A DNA stretch of 43,232 nucleotides, from contig CALXGE010000009.1 of assembly GCA_944387775.1 (NCBI GenBank), positions 1 to 43,232 of the forward strand. Reading direction: 5' to 3'. The notes beneath the pieces were generated by a model. It was given only the letters and a program-made list of their open reading frames with translations. It was not told where the DNA came from and did not search any database. Both the position numbers and the translations under genes were made by a program. This document shows positions 30,640 through 37,040 of this stretch, piece by piece. How positions within the stretch are numbered: the stretch's first letter is position 1; the number at the start of each line of letters is the position of its first letter. The stretch comes from an uncultured Oscillospiraceae bacterium (GTDB lineage: Bacteria; Bacillota; Clostridia; Oscillospirales; Oscillospiraceae).

Positions 30640-32286
30640 ATGATTCAGACAATTGACGGAATTCAGTTCAAAGCGATGGTGCTCCACGGCGCCGCCGCTA
30701 TTGCCCTGCAAAAGCAGCAGATCAATGACCTCAACGTCTTCCCCGTTCCTGACGGAGACACCGGCACCAACATGAGCCTCACCATCGGCACTGCCGCTAC
30801 TGAGCTGAAGAAAAAGGACGACAAGGCCGTGGACCAGGCTGCCGCTACCACCGCCGGCGCGCTCCTGCGGGGCGCCCGGGGCAACTCCGGCGTAATTCTC
30901 TCCCTTCTGTTCCGGGGCCTCAGCAAGGGGCTCAAGGGCTGCCAAACCGCCGACGGCACTCAGCTGGCTGCCGCCATGCAGGAGGGCGTAGCCGCCGCCT
31001 ACGGCGCGGTGATGAAGCCCGCTGAGGGCACCGTTCTCACAGTCTCCCGTCTGGCTGCCAAGCGGGCCGTGGAGGCCGCCGCAGAGAACAGCGACGCGGA
31101 GTATGTGCTGGAGGAGGCCATCCGCGAGGGATACGATGTGCTGGCGCAGACCACAGACATGAATCCCGTCCTGAAAAAGGCCGGCGTGGTGGATGCCGGA
31201 GGCAAAGGCTATCTGGTAATCCTGGAGGGTATGCTGGCCTCCCTGCGCGGCGAGGCTCTGCCCGAGGTACCGGAGGAGGGCACCGCCCCTGCGGAAAACG
31301 AGGGTTCCGCCTTTGAGAAGTTTGATACGGCCGACATTAAGTTTGCCTACTGCACTGAGTTCATCATTGAGCGCAAGAATAACAAGAACCCCGGCAAGCT
31401 CCGGGCCTTCCTGGAAGGTCTGGGCGACAGTCTGGTGCTGGTGGACGACGATGAGATCATCAAGGTCCATGTCCATACCAACCATCCCGGCATGGCTCTG
31501 GAGGAGGCCCTCACCTACGGCTCCCTTATGACCACCAAGATTGAGAACATGAAGAACCAGCACAGTGAGATCCTCAGCGAGGTGAAGAACCAGGCCGAGG
31601 AGGAAGGCGAGGCAGTGGCCGCTCCTGAAAAGCGCTACGGTTTCCTGTCCGTCTGTGCCGGTGAAGGTCTGGCCAACGTGTTCCGGGATCTGGGCGCCGA
31701 CGGCATCATCTCCGGCGGTCAGACCATGAACCCCTCCACCGAGAGCATTCTCAAGGAGATCAACAAGGTACCCGCCGAAGTGGTCTTCGTCCTGCCCAAC
31801 AACAAGAACATCATCATGGCCGCCCAGCAGTGCATCGGCCTGACGCCCAAGGAAGTCGTGGTGGTGCCCACCGCCACCATTCCCCAGGGCATCACCGCCA
31901 TGATGTCCGTGGATTTGGAATTGGAGCCCCAGGAACTGCTGGACACTATGTCCGCCTCCATCGCCAACGTGGCCACCGCCCAGATCACCTACGCCGCCCG
32001 CAACAGCGATTTTGACGGCTTTGCCATCAACGAGGGTGATTACCTCTCCCTGATGAACGGAAAGCTCTTCGGCACCGACAAGGACATCGCTGTCCTGCTG
32101 GAGAAGCTGGCCCAGGAGGCAGCGGAGCGGAAGGCGGAGTTCGTCACCGTGTTCTACGGCGAGGACGTCACCGAGGAGCAGGCCGCTCAGGCGGAGGAGA
32201 TCTTCTCCCGGGTCTGCCCCGGCGCGGAACTGTCCGTGCTCCCCGGCGGTCAGCCCGTATACTACTATATTATCAGCATTGAGTGA
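30640..32286 (+). CDS. fakA: Fatty acid kinase ATP-binding subunit (DAK/YloV family)
   Basis: A 548-residue DegV-dependent fatty acid kinase subunit. The N-terminal DhaL-like nucleotide domain has NDLNVFPVPDGDTGTNMSLTI with the Mg-binding aspartates and GALLRGARGNSGVILSLLFRG. The central domain has FAYCTEFIIE and DSLVLVDDDEIIKVHVHTNHPGMALEEAL. The C-terminal FakA domain has GLANVFRDLGADGIISGGQTMNPSTESIL. With a FakB fatty-acid-binding partner (not in this window) it phosphorylates exogenous fatty acids for phospholipid synthesis. A strong terminator follows. Confidence 0.93.
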   Translation: MIQTIDGIQFKAMVLHGAAAIALQKQQINDLNVFPVPDGDTGTNMSLTIGTAATELKKKDDKAVDQAAATTAGALLRGARGNSGVILSLLFRGLSKGLKGCQTADGTQLAAAMQEGVAAAYGAVMKPAEGTVLTVSRLAAKRAVEAAAENSDAEYVLEEAIREGYDVLAQTTDMNPVLKKAGVVDAGGKGYLVILEGMLASLRGEALPEVPEEGTAPAENEGSAFEKFDTADIKFAYCTEFIIERKNNKNPGKLRAFLEGLGDSLVLVDDDEIIKVHVHTNHPGMALEEALTYGSLMTTKIENMKNQHSEILSEVKNQAEEEGEAVAAPEKRYGFLSVCAGEGLANVFRDLGADGIISGGQTMNPSTESILKEINKVPAEVVFVLPNNKNIIMAAQQCIGLTPKEVVVVPTATIPQGITAMMSVDLELEPQELLDTMSASIANVATAQITYAARNSDFDGFAINEGDYLSLMNGKLFGTDKDIAVLLEKLAQEAAERKAEFVTVFYGEDVTEEQAAQAEEIFSRVCPGAELSVLPGGQPVYYYIISIE

Positions 32287-32308
32287 TCCCCTTAAAATTA
32301 TAAGCAGC

Positions 32309-32346
32309 AAGGCCGACGGAATCCTTTCTCCGTCGGCCTTGTTCTA
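32309..32346 (+). terminator. Intrinsic terminator after fakA
   Basis: AAGGCCGACGGA pairs perfectly with TCCGTCGGCCTT (12 bp, 8-base loop), followed by GTTCT. Confidence 0.8.
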
Positions 32347-32432
32347 TTCTTGCCATAATTCTCAGGAAACGCTGTCTTGTTAAAGAGCAATATACTCATT
32401 TCGTTCATTTTCTTGTCTTTCAAAATTCGCCA

Positions 32433-32461
32433 TTGTTTTTATTTATAAAGTGTGGTAGAAT
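32433..32461 (+). promoter_or_regulatory. Sigma-A promoter of purA
   Basis: TTGTTT (32433-32438) and TAGAAT (32456-32461) are 17 bp apart, leaving a leader of about 76 bases. No riboswitch was recognised in it. Confidence 0.65.
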
Positions 32462-32543
32462 ATAAAAAGGTGTGGGCATTTTTAAGCTCGCACTGCTGCT
32501 TGCACGCTTATGCAAAAGTTTACGATATTTGGGGGACAAGAAC

Positions 32544-33815
32544 ATGTTAACTGCAATCGTGGGCATTAACTGGGGCGACGAGGGCAAAGGCCGGATGGTG
32601 GACCTCCTCACCAGCGAATATGACGTGGTGGTTCGTTACCAGGGCGGCGGCAACGCCGGACACACCGTGGTCAACGAGCTGGGCAAATTTGCCCTGCACC
32701 TGCTGCCCTCCGGCATCTTCCGCAAGGGTGTGGTGAACATTCTGGGCAACGGCGTGGCCCTGGACTGCGAGAGCCTGTGGACGGAGATGCAGGACGTGAT
32801 GAGCAAGGGCGTCCCCATTACCCCGGAGAATCTGAAGATTAGTGACCGCGCCTCCCTGCTGCTGCCCTGGCACCGGGATCTGGACGGTCTGGAGGAGGCC
32901 CGTCTGGCCGACAAGAAGTACGGCTCCACCAAGCAGGGCATCGCCCCCTTCTACTCCGATAAGTACCAGAAGAAGACCGTTATGGCTGGCGAGCTTCTCT
33001 ATCCCGACAAGCTCTGGGAGCACCTGGAGGGGATCCTGGAGTGGAAAAACCTGACTCTGGAGAAGGTCTACGGCGCCAAGCCCTACACCATGGATGACCT
33101 CCGGGCCTGGGTGGCGGACTACGGCGAGAAGATCAAGCCCTTCATCTGCGACACCGGTGCCTTCCTCCGGGAGGCTCAGGCCGCCGGCAAGAGCATCCTC
33201 TTCGAGGCCCAGCTGGGGTCTCTCCGCGACCTGGACTACGGCATCTATCCCTACACCACTTCCTCCAACGCCATCGCGGCCTACGCCCCCGTGGGCTCCG
33301 GTCTGCCCTGCGCGCATATTGAAAAGATCGTGGGCGTGGTGAAGGCCTACTCCTCCTGTGTGGGTGAGGGCCCCTTCACCTGCGAGTGGTTTGGCGAGGA
33401 GGCAGAGAAGCTCCGTGAAGCTGGCGGCGAGTACGGCGCCAAGACCGGACGGCCCCGCCGGGTGGGCCCCATCGACATCGTGGCCACCCGTTACGGCGTA
33501 CAGTGCCAGGGCGCTACCGACATCGCTCTGACCAAAATGGACGTCCTCAGCTACATGGACAAGATCCCCGTCTGCGCCCACTATGAGCTGAACGGCCAGC
33601 AGATCGACTACTTCCCCTTCCCCGCTGTGCTCCCCGACGCCAAGCCGGTCATGGAGTACATGGAAGGCTGGAAGTGCGATATCTCCGGCGTCCGCAAGTG
33701 GGAGGACCTCCCCGAAGCCGCCCGCAAGTACGTCGAGTACGTGGAGCAGCAGATCGGCTGCCATATCACCTACGTCTCCGTGGGCCCCGAGCGGGATTCC
33801 ATCATCATCCGGTAA
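32544..33815 (+). CDS. purA: Adenylosuccinate synthetase
   Basis: A 423-residue GTP-dependent enzyme joining IMP and aspartate in AMP synthesis. The P-loop GINWGDEGKGRMVDLL is followed by VVRYQGGGNAGHTVV, GSTKQGIAPFYSDKY, FEAQLGSLRDLDYGIYPYTTSSN, TGRPRRVGPIDIVATRYG and TKMDVLSYMDKIPVC, all expected. Compared with the usual NWGDEGKG(K/R) the motif is intact. GGGGGAC lies seven bases before the ATG at 32544; an upstream open frame from 32472 crosses the leader and is discounted. It stands alone. Confidence 0.97.
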   Translation: MLTAIVGINWGDEGKGRMVDLLTSEYDVVVRYQGGGNAGHTVVNELGKFALHLLPSGIFRKGVVNILGNGVALDCESLWTEMQDVMSKGVPITPENLKISDRASLLLPWHRDLDGLEEARLADKKYGSTKQGIAPFYSDKYQKKTVMAGELLYPDKLWEHLEGILEWKNLTLEKVYGAKPYTMDDLRAWVADYGEKIKPFICDTGAFLREAQAAGKSILFEAQLGSLRDLDYGIYPYTTSSNAIAAYAPVGSGLPCAHIEKIVGVVKAYSSCVGEGPFTCEWFGEEAEKLREAGGEYGAKTGRPRRVGPIDIVATRYGVQCQGATDIALTKMDVLSYMDKIPVCAHYELNGQQIDYFPFPAVLPDAKPVMEYMEGWKCDISGVRKWEDLPEAARKYVEYVEQQIGCHITYVSVGPERDSIIIR

Positions 33816-33832
33816 AACGCACCGCGGTATAC

Positions 33833-33892
33833 ATTCTTTTTCTTGAAAGAAAAAGAATCAAAAAGAACTTTTGCGCGAAACTGCGTTTCGCG
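33833..33892. repeat. Two consecutive palindromes after purA
   Basis: ATTCTTTTTCTT (33833-33844) is an exact inverted copy of AAGAAAAAGAAT (33847-33858). It is followed by CGCGAAAC-TGC-GTTTCGCG (33874-33892). The stretch resembles dispersed intergenic palindromes rather than a normal terminator. I cannot confirm other copies from this window. Confidence 0.5.
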
Positions 33893-33930
33893 TATGGATT
33901 CTTTAACAAGCTATCCGTACTGCTGAAAAT

Positions 33931-33978
33931 AAGCGGCGGTATGCACCCGGCAAGGGGCTGCATACCGCCGCTTTGTTT
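33931..33978. terminator. Bidirectional terminator between purA and the 171-residue membrane protein
   Basis: AAGCGGCGGTATGCA (33931-33945) pairs perfectly with TGCATACCGCCGCTT (33959-33973), followed by TGTTT on the plus strand and ATTTT on the minus strand. Confidence 0.8.
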
Positions 33979-33982
33979 ATAT

Positions 33983-34498
33983 TCAGATTTTTCTTCCGTT
34001 GGCGTACTTCCTGACAAAAAGCAGGTACAGCAGAGGGAGCAGGAGGACAATATCAAAGATCTGAGGGCCTCCGAACAGCAGCAGGTCCACCCCTACATAG
34101 GCGGCCAGGACCCCAATCTTGATGAGAAGTGGCAAACGGCCCTTTTCCTTGGTCAGCGTCACCAGGTACGCCATGACGGGAGAGAAGCAGGCAAACACAG
34201 CCCAGCCCTTGATGAAGCTCCAGCCATATACGGAGTGGGTTACCCCCGCCGTGACATAGTAAGCCGCCAGCATCCCCATGCAGAAAAGAAATATATTGGC
34301 CATGGCCAGCTTCCGGCTTCTGCTGAAGAGGCTGATAACAACTCCGATGAGAATCCACAGGGACATCTGCGAGGTCATTTCCGAGAGGATGATCTGGAGA
34401 TAACCTATATGGGAACCCACATCGCTGAGCTTGGACAAAATCCCCATCAGGCCCCCCATAACCAGCATGCCACCGGGACTAAGCAATTTATCCTTCAT
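33983..34498 (-). CDS. Polytopic membrane protein, function unknown
   Basis: A 171-residue protein with about five hydrophobic segments (roughly residues 8-28, 42-60, 66-84, 92-114 and 128-163), ending in a basic tail (RKYANGRKI). I do not recognise the family; it has the look of the DUF-type small integral membrane proteins common in gut Clostridia. GGAGGGTGA lies before the ATG but overlaps an 11-bp inverted repeat. It is a single gene, isolated by palindromic sequence on both sides, which hints at an acquired or mobile unit. Function is open. Confidence 0.65.
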   Translation of the reverse strand: MKDKLLSPGGMLVMGGLMGILSKLSDVGSHIGYLQIILSEMTSQMSLWILIGVVISLFSRSRKLAMANIFLFCMGMLAAYYVTAGVTHSVYGWSFIKGWAVFACFSPVMAYLVTLTKEKGRLPLLIKIGVLAAYVGVDLLLFGGPQIFDIVLLLPLLYLLFVRKYANGRKI

Positions 34499-34508
34499 GT
34501 ATCACCCT

Positions 34509-34531
34509 CCGGCAAAACGGCGTTTTGCCGG
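34509..34531 (-). repeat. Inverted repeat overlapping the membrane-protein SD
   Basis: CCGGCAAAACG and CGTTTTGCCGG form an 11-bp perfect inverted repeat with a single central base. The last GG of the minus-strand copy is part of the GGAGGG SD, so folding could affect translation. Confidence 0.55.
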
Positions 34532-34554
34532 CAAAAGTTTTTGTTTCCCTTTTT

Positions 34555-34591
34555 CCAAAAAGTGAGCGGGGTCCAGGGGCAGGGCCCCTGG
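34555..34591 (-). terminator. Probable terminator after hslO
   Basis: CCAGGGGC-CCT-GCCCCTGG (34573-34591) is an 8-bp GC hairpin followed on the minus strand, after 10 bases, by TTTTT. It looks like part of a dispersed intergenic element as much as a classical terminator. Confidence 0.5.
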
Positions 34592-34596
34592 CGGGC

Positions 34597-35493
34597 TTAC
34601 TGCTGCTTCTTGGCGTCCTTGATGCCGTCGATGAGCGTCTGGAGCTCCTGGGCGGTAAACGTATGGACCTTGTCGCAGAACTGGCAGGTGAGTTCGCAGC
34701 CGCCCTGCTCCTCCAGAATCTTCTCTAGCTCCTCCGTCCCCAGGCTGATGAGCGCCCGCTCCACCCTCTCCCGGCTGCAGTAGCAGCGGTACTCAACAGG
34801 GGATGTCTCCAGGATCTCCACATCAAAGTCAGAGAGGACTGTCCGCAGCAGGGTCTCCGGGTCGTCGTCCTTATCCAGCAAAGCGGTCACCGGACCCGCG
34901 GCCATGACGCCGCCCTCCACCTTGGTGATAATATCCTCACCCGCACCAGGCAGCAGCTGAATGATATATCCGCCGGCGGCCTTTACACTCTGGTCCCGGT
35001 CCACCAGCACCCCAAGGGCGCAGGCGGTGGGGATCTGCTCGCTCTCCACAAAGTAGGCCGCCAGGTCCTCGGCAATCTCGCCGCCCAGCAGCTGCACGCT
35101 GCCCACATAGGGCTCCTTCATACCCAGGTCCTTGATGACGGTAAGGGTACCATCGCTGCCTACGGCGGTTCCAACGTCCAGCTTACCGTCGGGCCGGAGA
35201 GGCAAATCCACGTGGGGCTGCTGCACATAGCCCCGGACGTTGCCCTGGTTGTCGGATACTGCCAGAATCGTACCCAGAGGGCCGCCCCCTTTGATCTGCA
35301 GGGTGAGGCTGGCGTCCTCCACCTTCAAGGCGTTGCCCATCATGGAGGCCGCCGCCAGGGTCCGGCCCAGAGCCGCCGTGGCTACCGGCAGGGTGGTATG
35401 AATCTGTCGGGCGCGCTCGGTGAGATCCCGGGTGGACACCGCCACCGCTTTCACCATGCCGTCCGCTGTCATTGCTCGTACTAATCTGTCCAT
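34597..35493 (-). CDS. hslO: Redox-regulated chaperone Hsp33
   Basis: A 298-residue holdase chaperone activated by oxidative stress. The N-terminal substrate domain (DRLVRAMTADGMVKAVAVSTRDLTERAR...LKGGGPLG-like IKGGGPLGTILAVSD) leads to the C-terminal zinc switch with C237-x-C239 (YRCYCS) and C270-x2-C273 (TCQFCDKVHTF); an additional Cys is at 266. The redox cysteines are complete. It lies 2 bp after the methyltransferase gene in a minus-strand operon. Confidence 0.97.
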   Translation of the reverse strand: MDRLVRAMTADGMVKAVAVSTRDLTERARQIHTTLPVATAALGRTLAAASMMGNALKVEDASLTLQIKGGGPLGTILAVSDNQGNVRGYVQQPHVDLPLRPDGKLDVGTAVGSDGTLTVIKDLGMKEPYVGSVQLLGGEIAEDLAAYFVESEQIPTACALGVLVDRDQSVKAAGGYIIQLLPGAGEDIITKVEGGVMAAGPVTALLDKDDDPETLLRTVLSDFDVEILETSPVEYRCYCSRERVERALISLGTEELEKILEEQGGCELTCQFCDKVHTFTAQELQTLIDGIKDAKKQQ

Positions 35494-35495
35494 TT

Positions 35496-36293
35496 CTAAT
35501 GGTTACCTTCCTTCTTGTTTCCAGCCGCAGGCAGGGACAGGTCCTCCTGTCCCCGGATGGCCGTAAAGTAGATCCGCCGCTCCCCCTCCCTGGGGGCGCT
35601 CATCCGGCAGTCGCCGTAGGTGCGGATATGGGTAAAGCCCGCCTCCATGAGCCAGGTGCGCAGCTCCTCAACAGTGTAGGCTCGCTCCCGGTGCTCCTCC
35701 ACGCTTCTTTCCCAGGCGCCGTCCGCCCGCTGGGTGAAAATATCCATCCAGTAGGTACAGATGTGGCTGCGCTTCTCATACTCCGCCCGCCATACACAGT
35801 ACACGTCCTCCCGCTCGTCCAGGAACACCTGGCCGTCCAGCTCCTGAAGGCCCGAGGGGCTGAGCACATCGAAGATCAGAATACCGCCGGGGGCAATGAA
35901 CAGGCGCAGCCGCTGGAAGGTACGCTGTACCTCCCGGGGGCTGGTAAGATAGTTCAGACTGTCCAGGCAGCACACCGCCGCATCCACTGTTCCATAGAGA
36001 TCCAGCTCCGGCATGGACTGGTTAAGGAATACCGGCGGGATACCGTCTTTCCCCTCTGTTTTTTCCCGGGCTGCGGAGAGCATATCGGGGCTGGCATCGG
36101 CCGCAATCATCTCGTAGCCTCGGCCCATGAGGATCTCCGTCATGGAACCGGTGCCGCAGGCCAGGTCCAGCACCATGCGGACCGGGAGGCGGCTCTTCTT
36201 GAACAATTTTTCCAGGTAGTCTGCCCGTCGCTCATAGCCCACATCTTCCGTCAGGCGGTCATACACACCTGCCAGGGCTTCATAGGCGCTCAT
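35496..36293 (-). CDS. Class I SAM-dependent methyltransferase
   Basis: A 265-residue methyltransferase with the SAM motif MVLDLACGTGSMTEILMGRGYEMIAADASPDML (about residues 40-72), AVCCLDSLNYLTSPREVQRTFQRL and FDVLSPSGLQEL. It resembles the YodH/UbiE-like cytosolic type widespread in Clostridia, sometimes linked to tRNA or small-molecule substrates. The substrate cannot be predicted. It starts 4 bp inside the end of the YerC gene and is followed by hslO, so the three genes form one operon. Confidence 0.85.
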   Translation of the reverse strand: MSAYEALAGVYDRLTEDVGYERRADYLEKLFKKSRLPVRMVLDLACGTGSMTEILMGRGYEMIAADASPDMLSAAREKTEGKDGIPPVFLNQSMPELDLYGTVDAAVCCLDSLNYLTSPREVQRTFQRLRLFIAPGGILIFDVLSPSGLQELDGQVFLDEREDVYCVWRAEYEKRSHICTYWMDIFTQRADGAWERSVEEHRERAYTVEELRTWLMEAGFTHIRTYGDCRMSAPREGERRIYFTAIRGQEDLSLPAAGNKKEGNH

Positions 36294-36601
36294 TTCTTCT
36301 TCCTCCTGTCCGCTGCTGCGTCCCGCCGGTCGAAATACACCTCATAGCCTCCTTGTCCGAAGGCGAGGGAGCGGTTGACCCGGCTGATCGTGGCACTGGA
36401 GGCACCGGTGCGCTCCAGAATTTCGTTGTAGATCATCCCATCGGTGAGCAATACCGCCACATCAAAGCGCTGCTCCATGGCCCGCAGCTCCGTCACCGTG
36501 CAGAGATCCTGAAAAAAGTTATATACTTCCTCCTCATTTTTCAGAGTCAGAATGGCCCGGTACAGGCCGTCGCTCTTTTCTTTCTTCGCAATCCTCGCCA
36601 T
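36290..36601 (-). CDS. YerC/YecD family TrpR-like regulator
   Basis: A 103-residue TrpR-superfamily DNA-binding protein. LYRAILTLKNEEEVYNFFQDLCTVTELRAMEQRFDVAVLL is the YerC/YecD N-terminal helix bundle. ILERTGASSATISRVNRSLAFGQGGYEVYF is the helix-turn-helix. The ATG at 36601 has GGAGGT six bases upstream. It heads the operon with the methyltransferase and hslO. A short inverted repeat in its own promoter could be its operator. Ligand and targets are not known. Confidence 0.9.
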   Translation of the reverse strand: MARIAKKEKSDGLYRAILTLKNEEEVYNFFQDLCTVTELRAMEQRFDVAVLLTDGMIYNEILERTGASSATISRVNRSLAFGQGGYEVYFDRRDAAADRRKKK

Positions 36602-36630
36602 CACGCTACCTCCACGGTCATAGTGCCCGT

Positions 36631-36659
36631 ATTTTAGCACTTCACCCCGTGAAAGTAAA
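36631..36659 (-). promoter_or_regulatory. Promoter of the YerC-like operon with inverted repeat in spacer
   Basis: TTTACT (36654-36659) and TAAAAT (36631-36636) are 17 bp apart on the minus strand. Inside the spacer lies the small inverted repeat TTCAC-GGG-GTGAA, well placed for a repressor. Confidence 0.65.
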
Positions 36660-36953
36660 CACCCCGGTCAAAAAATTCATAATCTCTTAAACATATCCGT
36701 ATCCGGTCCCACGCCTTGTTCCGGCAGGCACAGCAGCACAACGCACCGTGCGCTGCGGACGCATTTCACACGGCGGACCAGTCTTTTCGTCAGCTTGGCA
36801 AGGAGTTATAGCGCTTTAAACTGGACAAATTCGTTGAATATGGAGAAAATGACCATACATTTTGAAAATATAGGCCATCTTTTTGTTTAAATCAACGTTA
36901 TTCATTCCGTTTTTTTGTGGCTTTTGCCGTTGAGAAACTGACGGAAGTTGCCT

Positions 36954-36983
36954 TGACGGTAGGCAAAAAATTAGAGTATAATA
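36954..36983 (+). promoter_or_regulatory. Sigma-A promoter of the glycogen operon
   Basis: TTGACG (36954-36959) and a perfect TATAAT (36978-36983) with an 18-bp spacer, about 58 bases before the glgB ATG. Confidence 0.75.
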
Positions 36984-37040
36984 TCCCTAACATGGTCGTC
37001 TGGTTTTTTCTTCCTGCGGCCAATACCAGGGAGGTTTGCT

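Larger units (their letters stand above)
36602..37040. other. 439-bp divergent gap between the YerC-like gene and glgB
   Basis: It contains the YerC-like promoter (36631-36659) and the glgB promoter (36954-36983). Between them about 290 bases, A/T-rich toward glgB, hold no gene I can support; short open frames there lack SD sites. The glgB leader (about 36990-37040) contains the AGGGAGG SD and no recognised riboswitch. Confidence 0.6.

Noticed and set aside
30277-32310. 677-codon open frame antisense to fakA
   Set aside because: It is the complement of a strongly conserved gene; GC-rich codon bias keeps the opposite frame free of stops. The translation is Gly/His/Leu/Val-rich without any domain.
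32472-32543. 24-codon N-terminal extension of purA
   Set aside because: It overlaps the leader just after the -10 box and lacks an SD; PurA proteins begin near TAIVGINWGDEGKG.
32462-32543. Purine riboswitch or PurR box in the purA leader
   Set aside because: Looked for conserved riboswitch or PurR-box cores; only weak, mismatched pairings were seen.
36660-36953. tRNA, 6S RNA or other structured RNA upstream of glgB
   Set aside because: No cloverleaf, T-loop sequence or long bulged stem could be traced; no terminator ends such a transcript.
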